From Streptomyces sp. BA2 (GTDB lineage: Bacteria; Actinomycetota; Actinomycetes; Streptomycetales; Streptomycetaceae), in assembly GCF_009769735.1 (NCBI RefSeq), contig NZ_WSRO01000002.1:3670001-3734000 (forward strand): DNA of 64,000 nt. Direction: 5' to 3'. Within the stretch, counting starts at the first letter, position 1, and each line of letters begins with the position of its first letter. Made by a program: the position numbers and the translations under genes. Below are positions 41,067 to 49,072 of this stretch, piece after piece. The notes below the pieces were generated by a model, which was given only the letters and a program-made list of their open reading frames with translations, was not told the origin of the DNA and did not search any database.

Positions 41067-42097
41067 TAACGGGCCGCCTTCGCAAGGCCCAGTGCGTACT
41101 CGGGCCACCACTCCCCCGCCTTGGGGCCACCACGGCACGTGCCGTCGGACTCACCGGGGCGCTTCACCCAGAGGTAGGCGTCGACGAGCGGATCGCCCGT
41201 CTTCGTCGTGGGCGCCTCGCCCAGCGCCCGGCCCGGCGGATTGCACCAGGGGTCCTTGCCCTTGGTGTACGGGCCGTTGCCGTTGCGTGCGGTGTCGATG
41301 ACGAACGGCTTGTTGCCGATCTTCGCCGAGAGCTTCTTGCCGAACTCCGTGCTGGCCTCGGTGGTCTGGAAGTTCGAGACGTTGACCGAGAAGCCGTCGG
41401 CCTGCTCGACGCCCGACCACTTCAGGGGCTCCCAGAGCGAGTCGGGGTTCTTCCAGCCCGCGTTGCCCGCGTCCAGGTACACCTTGGTGTTCTTCAGGGA
41501 CTTGAGCTTCGTGATGGCGCCCTTGAGGAGGTCGTACCGCTCCTCGTGGAACTCCTCCGGCGTGCAGTTGTCGACCATGTGGAGCACGGCGTCCGGCTCC
41601 AGGATGACCGTGGTCTTCCGGTCGCCGACGCCCTTGGCGACCTGGTCTATGAACTTGCGGTATTCGTTGCCGTCGGCCGCCCCGCCGCCCGAGTACTGAC
41701 CGCAGTCGCGGTGCGGGATGTTGTAGAGGACCAACAGGGCGTCCCGGTCGGCCTTCTCGGCGGCCTCGGTGAAGCCGCGCGCCTGATCCTCCGCGTTCTC
41801 CGGGACGATCCATTCGGCGACCGGCTGCTCGGCGATCTTCCGGATCAGCTTGGCGTCGTCCTTCTTGTCGTCCTTCTCGTACGCGGCGACCTGCTTGGCC
41901 GCGTTCCCCTCCGGGTTGACCCAGTACGGATCGGAGCCCTTGGGCTGCTGCTTGACCGGCTGCCCCGAGGACTCCTCCTCGCCGCCGTCATCGGAGGAGC
42001 ACCCCGACAGCAGTAGCGCAGCCCCCGCAAACGCCGCCGCAGCCTTCACCCCCCGGGACGCGATCCGATGACCGCGGCCGGTGCCTTTGTGGTACAT
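41066..42097 (-). CDS. cslZ: GH6 endoglucanase lipoprotein CslZ-like
   Basis: A 343-aa exported hydrolase. The ATG at 42097 follows GGGGGAGTGG; a signal peptide ends in the lipobox LLSGC, so it is a lipoprotein, with an acidic SSDDGGEEESS linker. GH6 features: NIPHRDCGQYSGGGA containing the catalytic acid Asp, VILEPDAVLHM, YLDAGNAGW and VIDTARNGNGPY, and WVKRPGESDG near the end. GH6 enzymes cleave beta-1,4-glucans. In S. coelicolor a GH6 gene converges on cslA-glxA, matching this arrangement; it probably releases or edits the CslA glycan. Confidence 0.9.
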   Translation of the reverse strand: MYHKGTGRGHRIASRGVKAAAAFAGAALLLSGCSSDDGGEEESSGQPVKQQPKGSDPYWVNPEGNAAKQVAAYEKDDKKDDAKLIRKIAEQPVAEWIVPENAEDQARGFTEAAEKADRDALLVLYNIPHRDCGQYSGGGAADGNEYRKFIDQVAKGVGDRKTTVILEPDAVLHMVDNCTPEEFHEERYDLLKGAITKLKSLKNTKVYLDAGNAGWKNPDSLWEPLKWSGVEQADGFSVNVSNFQTTEASTEFGKKLSAKIGNKPFVIDTARNGNGPYTKGKDPWCNPPGRALGEAPTTKTGDPLVDAYLWVKRPGESDGTCRGGPKAGEWWPEYALGLAKAAR

Positions 42098-42257
42098 CCA
42101 CTCCCCCTTGGGTGCACTGTCCGATTTCTCAATCCTGACATACGCACTCCCGGCCCACGAGGCCCGCCCGTCCGCTGCGGAGACCTGTTGGAGACCTGTT
42201 ACAGCACGGCGCCCCGGGGTAGGCGCAGTGAGCGGGGACGCTGTTGGGGAGGAGACC

Positions 42258-43013
42258 ATGCGGGATCGCAGCTCTGAACTACGGCTGGCCCAAGTCCTGG
42301 TGGAGACCACGAACACTCTGGACGACGACTTCGATCCGGAGCACTACCTGAGCCGGGTCGCGAGCCACTGCGTAGAACTTCTCGACGCGTCCGCCGCCGG
42401 GGTCGTCTTCGACGGCGCCGGCGCACCCGCGCTCGCCACCGGTGGGCACCCCCGGGACCTCGCGCTCGACCTGCTCGGGGCCCAGCGGAGCGGCGGGCCC
42501 TGCGTGGAGAGCCTCGGCACGGGGCTTCCCGTGCCGCCGGTGCGGCTCTCGGCGGCCGAACCCGCCGAGCGCTGGCCGGAGTTCACGGCGCTCGCACGGC
42601 GCCACGGGATCGGGGTGACGTACGCGGTTCCGCTGCGTCAGCGCGAGACCCTGCTCGGGGCGCTCAACATCTTCGTGCCCGAGACCTCCCGGGGCCCGTA
42701 CGCCGACGGCGAGTTGCGGCTCGCGCAGTCGATCGCCGACGCCGCCGCGGTGGGCCTGCACAACCACCGTGCCTACACGGAGTATCGAACGCTCACCACA
42801 CAGCTCCAGACCGCCCTGACCAGCCGCGTACGCATCGAACAGGCCAAGGGCATACTCGCCGAACGCTGGCACACCGGGGTGGACGAGGCCTTCGACACGC
42901 TGCGGCGGTACGCGCGCAGGGAACGGCTGGTCATCGACATGGTCGCCACCGAAGTGATCAAGGGATCGCTCGACGACGCGGCGCTGCGCGGCGGTTGGTC
43001 CGAACCTTCCTGA
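42258..43013 (+). CDS. GAF-ANTAR RNA-binding antiterminator regulator
   Basis: A 251-aa protein. A GAF domain (~25-170) includes RHGIGVTYAVPLRQRETLLGALNIF. A C-terminal ANTAR domain (~185-245) starts LTSRVRIEQAKGILAERW and ends VIDMVATEVIKGSL. ANTAR domains bind paired RNA hairpins to suppress termination. ATG 42258 with GGGGAGGAG just upstream. It diverges from cslZ over 160 bases. Many Streptomyces paralogues exist, and the targets of this one cannot be identified. Confidence 0.92.
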   Translation: MRDRSSELRLAQVLVETTNTLDDDFDPEHYLSRVASHCVELLDASAAGVVFDGAGAPALATGGHPRDLALDLLGAQRSGGPCVESLGTGLPVPPVRLSAAEPAERWPEFTALARRHGIGVTYAVPLRQRETLLGALNIFVPETSRGPYADGELRLAQSIADAAAVGLHNHRAYTEYRTLTTQLQTALTSRVRIEQAKGILAERWHTGVDEAFDTLRRYARRERLVIDMVATEVIKGSLDDAALRGGWSEPS

Positions 43014-43314
43014 AGGTCATCGCGAGAACCACCGCCACCTGCGGTGATCACGGAGAGGAAGCGAAGCACGACTTGGCGTCAATCCACCCCTAGGCCCCAG
43101 CGCTCATCCGTTCTAGAGTCGTCACAACGGCCCAAGCCCCCGGCCTGATCGCCCATCCCGCACAGCGGGGTTGGCCACCGAACCTCCCGCGCCGGCGCCG
43201 GGTTACTCCCGCAGCTCGTGCGCGCGCGGTCGAGGACCAGCCCGGTCGACGGCTCCGGGGGGAGCGGGCCGCCGACCGGGCCGGGTTGTCCGGACCGGGG
43301 CAGTCGAGCCGCTC
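43014..43314. other. 301-base non-coding gap after the ANTAR gene
   Basis: No supported gene; the open frames crossing it are shadows of the sortase gene frames. It has short inverted repeats (for example CCGCCACCTGCGG at about 43031) and several GC-rich dyads near 43185-43250. The two flanking genes converge, so it probably holds terminators. Confidence 0.4.
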
Positions 43315-44004
43315 CTACGACCCCGCCCCGGTGAGGTAGGCGGACACCACCACGTTCGCCGAGTACGTCTTGGACGCCCGGTCGAACGTGCCGCCGCAGG
43401 TGATCAGGCGGAGCTCGGCGCGGCCCTCCTCGTGGGGGCCGTACGCCTTCTTCGCGTCGAAGCGGTCCCGGCTGATGACCTGGACGTCGTCCACGGTGAA
43501 CTCGGCGACCGAGCCGTCCTCCCGGGTCACCCTGACCTTCTCGCCGGGGCGCACCGCGCTGAGGTCGTAGAAGACCGCGGGGCGCGTCTCGGTGTCGACG
43601 TGGCCCACGAACAGGGACGTGCCCGCCGCGCCGGGGTGCGTACCGCCGCCGTACCAGCCGACGGAGCCCGCCTGCTCGAAGGGCGGCGGATCGATGGCAC
43701 CGTCCTGGTCGAGCCCGCGGGTGATCACGGGCGCCCGCACCTTCAGCGAGGGAACATCGATACTCAGCGGCCTTGCGGCGCCCAACGGCTCGTGCGCGTC
43801 GGGGAGTTCGACGGCGAACGGCCGGCCCACCGCCGCCACGTCGCCGTTCGTGGGCTCCGAGACACCGCCGCGTACGTCGGTGATCTCGCTGCCCCACAGC
43901 CAGAGCCCTACGAGGACCAGCGCCCAGGCGACCCCGGTGAGGAAACGCCCGTGCCCTGCCGGCCCCTCATGGCCCGGCCCGTGGCCCGACTCCTGGCCCG
44001 ACAT
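43315..44004 (-). CDS. class F sortase
   Basis: A 229-aa membrane-anchored transpeptidase. One N-terminal helix (FLTGVAWALVLVGLWLWG) leads into the sortase barrel. The triad is visible: His135 in LFVGHVDT, Cys203 in RLITCGG, Arg209 in FDRASKTY. Length and the LITCGGTFD form match actinobacterial class F sortases, whose sorting signals are poorly defined. It lies 15 bases after the stop of the secreted protein gene upstream in the same operon, a likely partner. Confidence 0.9.
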   Translation of the reverse strand: MSGQESGHGPGHEGPAGHGRFLTGVAWALVLVGLWLWGSEITDVRGGVSEPTNGDVAAVGRPFAVELPDAHEPLGAARPLSIDVPSLKVRAPVITRGLDQDGAIDPPPFEQAGSVGWYGGGTHPGAAGTSLFVGHVDTETRPAVFYDLSAVRPGEKVRVTREDGSVAEFTVDDVQVISRDRFDAKKAYGPHEEGRAELRLITCGGTFDRASKTYSANVVVSAYLTGAGS

Positions 44005-44019
44005 GTCGGTCGTCGCCCG

Positions 44020-44571
44020 TCACTCGGAGCGGCGCCGGCGGACGCTGCGGAACGCCACGGCCACGGCCGCCACCCCTGCGAGGATCAGGCCGATCACCGC
44101 GTGCCGGGTGCCGGGGCCCGCCTCCTGGGCGTGCGCGGCCAGCTGCGCGGTGCCGCCGCCGCCCGCGCGGACCGGCGAGACGGGCTCGGCGGGCTGCTCG
44201 GCCTGCGGCTGGACGACGCGCAGGGTGCCCACGCCCTGGTGGGGGTGGCCGTCGCAGACGACGGTGACATCGTGCGAGCCCTCGACGCCGTCCCTGATCG
44301 TGGCGGAGCCGTTCAGGGTGTACTTGTCGCCGTCCCTGCCCGTGAGCTTCGCGTCCCCCGTGAACGCCCCGGACCCGGCGGACCCGGTCGTCCCCTCGCA
44401 GCCCGTGACGCTGATCTCCACCTTGGCCCCGGCCGCGGCGCTGGCCGGGGTGACGGTGGCATGCACTTTCCCCTGGTCATGGGCGTACGCGGGCGCCGTG
44501 GCGGCAACGGGGAGCACGGCGAGGACAGCGGCCCCGGCTATGCCACGCAGGGTGAATGATCCTCTACGCAT
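44020..44571 (-). CDS. secreted protein with C-terminal membrane helix, beside class F sortase
   Basis: A 183-aa protein. Signal peptide 1-30 (GIAGAAVLAVLPVAATAPAYA), then an Ig-like beta domain with VHATVTPASAAAGAKVEISV and SHDVTVVCDGHPHQGVG, two Cys residues that may pair, an Ala/Glu/Pro linker and a C-terminal helix (HAVIGLILAGVAAVAVAF) with a basic RRRRSE tail. This is the layout of a sortase substrate, but no LPxTG or LAxTG is present before the helix (sequence there is AGPGTRHAV). First gene of an operon with the class F sortase. Confidence 0.8.
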   Translation of the reverse strand: MRRGSFTLRGIAGAAVLAVLPVAATAPAYAHDQGKVHATVTPASAAAGAKVEISVTGCEGTTGSAGSGAFTGDAKLTGRDGDKYTLNGSATIRDGVEGSHDVTVVCDGHPHQGVGTLRVVQPQAEQPAEPVSPVRAGGGGTAQLAAHAQEAGPGTRHAVIGLILAGVAAVAVAFRSVRRRRSE

Positions 44572-44642
44572 CGTGAACCTCCTGTTTCGAGGTTCACGCG
44601 CGGCGGCGGGTCACGCCTCCCGTGTGCGGCAAACGGGTGGTT

Positions 44643-45422
44643 TCACACGCGATCGACCAGGTCAGCGATGGAGTCCACGATGTTGGACGGCCGGAACGGG
44701 TGCTGGTCGATGTCCCCGCGGGACGTCAGGCCCGTGAGCACCAGGAACGTCTCCATCCCGGCCTCGAGACCGGCGAGGATGTCCGTGTCCATGCGGTCGC
44801 CGATCATGGCGCTGGTCTCGGAGTGCGCCCCGATGGCGTTGAGCCCTGTCCGCATCATCAGCGGGTTCGGCTTTCCGGCGAAGTAAGGGTTCCGGCCCGT
44901 GGCCTTGGTGATCAGCGCGGCGACGGCCCCGGTCGCGGGCAGCGGGCCTTCCATGGAGGGCCCGGTCTCGTCCGGGTTCGTGCAGATGAAGCGGGCCCCG
45001 CCGTTGATCAGCCGTACGGCCTTGGTCATGGCCTCGAAGGAGTACGTACGGGTCTCGCCGAGCACCACGTAGTCCGGGGCGTGGTCGGTCAGGACGTACC
45101 CGATGTCGTGCAGGGCGGTGGTGAGGCCCGCCTCGCCGATGACGTACGCCGTGCCGCCGGGGCGCTGGTCGTCCAGGAACTTCGCGGTGGCGAGCGCCGA
45201 GGTCCAGATGTTCTCGACAGGCACTTCGAGCCCCATGCGGGTCAGCCGTGCCTGGAGGTCGCGCGCGGTGTAGATCGAGTTGTTCGTCAGGACCAGGAAG
45301 GGCTTGCCGGACTCCCGGAGCCTCTTGATGAAGGCGTCGGCGCCGGGGATCGGGACGCCCTCGTGGATGAGCACGCCGTCCATGTCGGTGAGCCACGATT
45401 CGATGGGCTTGCGCTCTGCCAT
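44643..45422 (-). CDS. HAD-IIA (NagD-like) phosphatase
   Basis: A 259-aa cytoplasmic phosphatase. The HAD nucleophile motif is LTDMDGVLIHEG, motif II LVLTNNS, the Lys is in FAGKPNPLMM and the metal-binding motif IV is AMIGDRMDTDI. C2b-type cap in the middle. ATG with AGGAGTG ahead. NagD-type enzymes dephosphorylate nucleotide monophosphates or glycolytic by-products. It is the last gene of the minus-strand phosphonate run, downstream of the exported phosphatase, so it may use its products; that is inference. Confidence 0.88.
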   Translation of the reverse strand: MAERKPIESWLTDMDGVLIHEGVPIPGADAFIKRLRESGKPFLVLTNNSIYTARDLQARLTRMGLEVPVENIWTSALATAKFLDDQRPGGTAYVIGEAGLTTALHDIGYVLTDHAPDYVVLGETRTYSFEAMTKAVRLINGGARFICTNPDETGPSMEGPLPATGAVAALITKATGRNPYFAGKPNPLMMRTGLNAIGAHSETSAMIGDRMDTDILAGLEAGMETFLVLTGLTSRGDIDQHPFRPSNIVDSIADLVDRV

Positions 45423-45493
45423 GGGGTGCACTCCTGCGGTGTACGGGTTGGCTGGGGCGCCGGGACAGCGCTGTGCCGACGCCCCCACCCTAA

Positions 45494-46990
45494 TCAGGAA
45501 GCGGTGATCGTGACCCCGTCGATCACCCAGTACCAGTTGTTGCCGCCGGTGTACCGGAAGCGGACCTGGGCCTTCTCGGCTCCCGCGGGCACCTGGAGGG
45601 CGATGTTCTCGACGACGGAGGGGGTGTCCGCGGTGTACGTCTTCACCACGACCGGGGCCCCTCCGTCGTACGAGACGAGCACCTCGCCCTTCTGCGGGGC
45701 CTCCTGGCGGTAGTACGTCGTGTAGGTGAGGGTGGCCCGCGCGCCGCCCCGCACGGCGTACGAGGGGCTGACCAGCATCGAGTCGAAGGTCCCCGTGAAG
45801 GACTTGTCGGTCCATTCGTCGCCGTCCGCGACCGCGAAGACGTTCCGGGCGCGGATGTTGTTCTCGCGCTGCTGGTCGCGCTGGGTCTTCGTCCAGAACT
45901 CGTCCGTGGTGAAGGACCAGCCGCGCCACTCGGTGATGCCGCCCGTGCCCATCCTGGAGTTGTCGACGCTCCAGCCGCTCGGCGGTGTGTGCGTGAAGCC
46001 GATGACTGCGGCGCCGATGCCGGTCTCGTCGACGGGCCCCGTCAGCTTGGCCCGCAGCGCGTCGAACGCGTCCGGCGTGGGCTGCTGAACCGGGCGCCCG
46101 TCCAGGCCCCAGGCCGGGTCGATCGCGATGCCGAGGTGGGCGAGCGCGCTGGCGGCGATGTCGGGCATGCGGACGTCGTGGCGGACCGAACCCGGCGTGA
46201 GCGTGCCGCCCGCGGCGATCATGAAGGTCTGGCGCTCGGGCCAGCTGGAGCCGCCGTGACCGCCGGGGTCGGTGTGCCCGTGGTCCGCGGTGATCATGAT
46301 GAGCCAGTCCTCTTCGCCGTACGTGGCACGGGACTTGACCGCGGCGACGATCTGGCCGACCTGGGTGTCGGCGCCGTGGATCGCGTCGAGATAGGCCTGG
46401 CTCGCGGCGCCGCTGTCGTGGCCCGCGTGGTCGATGTTGTCGAGCTGGACGAAGACCGCGTCGGGGTTGCCGCTCTTCACCTCGGCGACGGCGCGGGCGG
46501 TGGTCCCGGTGTCGTACTCGGCGCTGGGCGTGGAGACCCGGGTGTCGACCTTCGCGGAGAAGATGATGTCGGTGATCGGAGCCCAGGACGAGACCGCGTA
46601 GGTACGCAGGTTGGGCTTCGCGGCCTCGATCCGGGTCATGAAGTCCGGGTAGGCGGCGAGGTTGTGGCCGGTGAAGTCGTTGTTCACGACCTTGTGCTTG
46701 TCGGGCCAGACGCCCGTGATGAGCGTCGACCAGCCGGGGCCCGATGAGGTGGGGGCGAGCGGGTTGGCGTAGATGCTGCTGGGCGCGGTCAGGCCCGCGC
46801 TCATCAGGCCCTTGAGCGCGGGCGCGTCGGCGTCCTTGATTCTGCCGAGCAGGGCGCCGTCGAGACCGATGACCAGGACCTTGGGGGTCTTGGCAGCGGC
46901 TTTGGCGACGGCGGCGAGGGGCCCCGCCACAAGGGCAGCGGCCGCGGTGGAGACGAGGAGCGAGCGGCGGGATATGCCGTGCGACGACAC
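45494..46990 (-). CDS. exported alkaline-phosphatase-superfamily phosphodiesterase/phosphatase
   Basis: A 498-aa Tat-exported enzyme (SRRSLLVSTAAAALVAG signal). The metal sites of the nucleotide-pyrophosphatase/phosphonoacetate-hydrolase branch are visible: Asp in VIGLDGAL, nucleophile region PTSSGPGWSTLITGVWPDKH, DNIDHAGHDSG and TADHGHTDPGG. A beta-sandwich C-terminal domain (~340-498, ending RYTGGNNWYWVIDGVTI) may bind glycans. It lies downstream of an aminoethylphosphonate importer and behind the shared motif at 47074, so it may liberate phosphonate or phosphate from outside esters. Exact substrate unknown. Confidence 0.85.
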   Translation of the reverse strand: MSSHGISRRSLLVSTAAAALVAGPLAAVAKAAAKTPKVLVIGLDGALLGRIKDADAPALKGLMSAGLTAPSSIYANPLAPTSSGPGWSTLITGVWPDKHKVVNNDFTGHNLAAYPDFMTRIEAAKPNLRTYAVSSWAPITDIIFSAKVDTRVSTPSAEYDTGTTARAVAEVKSGNPDAVFVQLDNIDHAGHDSGAASQAYLDAIHGADTQVGQIVAAVKSRATYGEEDWLIMITADHGHTDPGGHGGSSWPERQTFMIAAGGTLTPGSVRHDVRMPDIAASALAHLGIAIDPAWGLDGRPVQQPTPDAFDALRAKLTGPVDETGIGAAVIGFTHTPPSGWSVDNSRMGTGGITEWRGWSFTTDEFWTKTQRDQQRENNIRARNVFAVADGDEWTDKSFTGTFDSMLVSPSYAVRGGARATLTYTTYYRQEAPQKGEVLVSYDGGAPVVVKTYTADTPSVVENIALQVPAGAEKAQVRFRYTGGNNWYWVIDGVTITAS

Positions 46991-47038
46991 GTGGTCCTCC
47001 GAGATTCACAGGGGGATGCGTAGGGGTCTGGCGCACAC

Positions 47039-47066
47039 CAACGCCCCTGGAGAACCAGGGGCGTTG
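47039..47066 (-). terminator. 12-bp stem hairpin upstream of the exported phosphatase
   Basis: Perfect arms CAACGCCCCTGG (47039-47050) and CCAGGGGCGTTG (47055-47066) around an AGAA/TTCT tetraloop. It lies between the importer-binding-protein stop and the phosphatase start on the minus strand. It could terminate the importer operon, or act in the phosphatase leader, since the shared motif lies upstream of it. Confidence 0.7.
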
Positions 47067-47073
47067 GGTCCAT

Positions 47074-47094
47074 ACCCGTTATCTTTTCGCTACC
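47074..47094. promoter_or_regulatory. shared motif, copy A (CGTTATC-TTTT-CGCTACC)
   Basis: Matches 52954-52974 at 18 of 21 positions (ACCCGTTAT common start). Read on the plus strand it contains two CGTTAT-like half-sites 11 bases apart. It lies about 85 bases upstream of the exported phosphatase start. Candidate operator for the GntR regulator, or a PhoP-like direct repeat, or a promoter element. Confidence 0.5.
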
Positions 47095-47121
47095 GAACAC
47101 CCCGGGGCCAGAGGTGCGACG

Positions 47122-47159
47122 GTGAACTCTCAGCTACCGGGTGAACTCTCAGCTACCGG
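47122..47159 (-). repeat. 19-bp tandem duplication at the end of the binding-protein gene
   Basis: Two perfect copies (47122-47140 and 47141-47159, GTGAACTCTCAGCTACCGG). The right-hand copy includes the last codons and stop of the substrate-binding-protein gene; the left-hand copy repeats them just after the stop. Confidence 0.95.
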
Positions 47160-48231
47160 TCGCCGACTTCCAGTCCTCGACGTACGTCTGGAGGTTCTCG
47201 GAGATGTCGGACCAGTCCGGCTCGAAGACCTCGACCCCGTCGACGATCTTGTCGAGGGCGACCGCGTTGGGGTCGGTGGCCTTGATGTCCTTGCGTGCCG
47301 CGAAGCCGCCGCCGACCTCGCTGACCTGCTGCTGGGCCTTCTGGCTGAGCAGGTAGTCCAGGAACTTCTTGGCGTTGGCGTTGTGCGGGGCCTTGTTGAC
47401 CAGGCCGGCGGCGTAGGGCAGCGCGAAGGTGGTGGGCTTGCCGCCCTCCTTGGCCGGGAACCAAATGCCGAGGTTCGGCATGTCCTTGGACTGGGCGTAG
47501 TTCATCTGGACGTCGCCGTTGGCGGCGAGGAGCTCGCCCTTGTCGACCTTGGGCGCGAGTTTGCCGGTGGAGGCGGAAGGACCGACGTTGTTCGTCTGGA
47601 GCTTCTTCAAGTAGTCCATGGCGGGCTTCTTGCCGCCGAAGTCGTGCATCGCCTTGATGAGCACGGCGGTGCCGTCGCCCGCGACACCGGGCGTGGAGTA
47701 CTGGACCTTGTCCTTGTACGAGGGGTCCGTGAGGTCCTCCCACGTCTTGGGCGCCTTGCCGCCGCTGAGCTCCTTCTTGTTGTAGATGAAGCCGAAGTAG
47801 TTGTTCACCACGGAGGTCCACTTGCCGTCGGTGGCCTTGTCGGCGCCGTCGACCTGGTCGGACCCCTTGGGCTTGTAGGCCTGAAGAAGGCCCTTGTCGT
47901 CGGCCTGCTGGATGAACGGCGGCAGGGTGATGATGACGTCGGCCTGCGTGTTGGACTTCTCGCGGACGGCGCGCTGCACCATCTCGCCGGAGCCGCCCTC
48001 GACGTACTTCACCTTGATGCCGGTCTTCTTCTCGAAGTCCTTGAAGACCTGGTCGTACCAGCCGTCGCCGTTCTCGCCCTTGAGGCCGTCGGCGCTGTAG
48101 ACGGTGACCTCCTTCGCGTCGGACGCGGAGGATTCACCGCCGCACGCGGTGAGGGATCCGGCGAGGACGAGGCTGCCGGAGACGGCGGCGAGCGTGCGGG
48201 TGCGGGTGCTGATGCGGGTGTGACGCGACAT
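47149..48231 (-). CDS. 2-aminoethylphosphonate-type ABC importer binding lipoprotein (PhnS-like)
   Basis: A 360-aa lipoprotein: signal ending in the lipobox SLTAC, mature N-terminus Gly/Ser/Asp-rich. The bi-lobed iron/phosphonate-type binding fold starts VTVYSADGLKGENGDGWYDQ and has VNNYFGFIYNKKEL and ALPYAAGLVNKAPHNANAKKF. This matches TIGR-type 2-aminoethylphosphonate binding proteins. It precedes, in mRNA order, the phosphatase gene and follows two permease genes, so it completes the importer. The ATG follows AGGAGT. The C-terminal coding end is tandemly duplicated. Confidence 0.85.
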   Translation of the reverse strand: MSRHTRISTRTRTLAAVSGSLVLAGSLTACGGESSASDAKEVTVYSADGLKGENGDGWYDQVFKDFEKKTGIKVKYVEGGSGEMVQRAVREKSNTQADVIITLPPFIQQADDKGLLQAYKPKGSDQVDGADKATDGKWTSVVNNYFGFIYNKKELSGGKAPKTWEDLTDPSYKDKVQYSTPGVAGDGTAVLIKAMHDFGGKKPAMDYLKKLQTNNVGPSASTGKLAPKVDKGELLAANGDVQMNYAQSKDMPNLGIWFPAKEGGKPTTFALPYAAGLVNKAPHNANAKKFLDYLLSQKAQQQVSEVGGGFAARKDIKATDPNAVALDKIVDGVEVFEPDWSDISENLQTYVEDWKSATGS

Positions 48232-48274
48232 GACGTTTCGTACTCCTTGAAGCCTTGGGGGGTGAGGTCTTGGC

Positions 48275-49072
48275 TCAGCGGTAGGAGGCGCGGGTGCGGA
48301 TGCGGGAGACGCCGAAGAGGACGAGCAGCGTCGCCGCCATCAGGACCACCGCGACGGCGGCACCGGTGAAGAGGGAGCCGCGGTCGGTGGCCGCGTAGAT
48401 CCGCACGGGAAGCGGCATCCAGTCCGGCGGATAGAGCATCATCGTGGCGCTCAACTCGCCCATGGAGAGCGCGAAGCAGAGGCCCGCGGCCGCGTTGAGC
48501 GACGGCAGCAGGAGCGGCAGCTTCACCTTCCACAGGACGTACGAGGGCCTGGCACCGAGCGATGCGGCGGCCTGTTCGTACGCCGGGTCGAGTCGGACGA
48601 TGGCAGCCGAAACCGACTGGTAGGCGAACGCCGTGACAAGAATGGTGTGCGCGAGGATCACGATCCAGCGCGTGCCGTTGAGGATCATCGGCGGCTTGCT
48701 GAACGCGACGAGGATCGCGAGCCCGACGACGACGGAGGGCACGGCGACCGGCAGCATGAACAGGGTGTCGAGCACACGCTTGCCGCCCCTCTTCAGCGAG
48801 GCGGCGGCGAGCGCGGCCCAGGACCCGACGGCAAGCGCGAGCAGGCTGGCGCTGACGGCGGTGACCAGGCTGGTGGTGAGCGCCTTGAGCGATTCCCCGC
48901 GGGTGGCGGACTCGTAGTGCCCCGTGGTGAATCCGGAGGGAAAGGCGCCGGACCAGTGCGAGGAGAACGAGGCGGCCAGAATCACGAGGAGAGGCAGCGC
49001 GAAGAGGGGCAGGAAGAAGACGAGGAAAAGAAGCCAGGTGGCCCATTTTCCCTTGCGGCTATGCACCAACAC
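48275..49072 (-). CDS. 2-aminoethylphosphonate-type ABC importer permease (PhnV-like)
   Basis: A 265-aa permease with six hydrophobic segments. The first is TWLLFLVFFLPLFALPLLVILAAS (ends TWLLFLVFF, VILAAS). The EAA-type loop is DPAYEQAAASLGARPSYVLWKV. GTG start overlapping the preceding permease by 14 bases. Together with that gene it forms the membrane channel for phosphonate uptake; the two are homologous halves, as in PhnU/PhnV or spermidine/putrescine importers. Confidence 0.88.
   Translation of the reverse strand: MLVHSRKGKWATWLLFLVFFLPLFALPLLVILAASFSSHWSGAFPSGFTTGHYESATRGESLKALTTSLVTAVSASLLALAVGSWAALAAASLKRGGKRVLDTLFMLPVAVPSVVVGLAILVAFSKPPMILNGTRWIVILAHTILVTAFAYQSVSAAIVRLDPAYEQAAASLGARPSYVLWKVKLPLLLPSLNAAAGLCFALSMGELSATMMLYPPDWMPLPVRIYAATDRGSLFTGAAVAVVLMAATLLVLFGVSRIRTRASYR

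Noticed and set aside
43014..43314. Hidden gene in the gap after the ANTAR gene
   Set aside because: Frames that cross it run on from the opposite strand of the sortase gene and show no start with a ribosome site.
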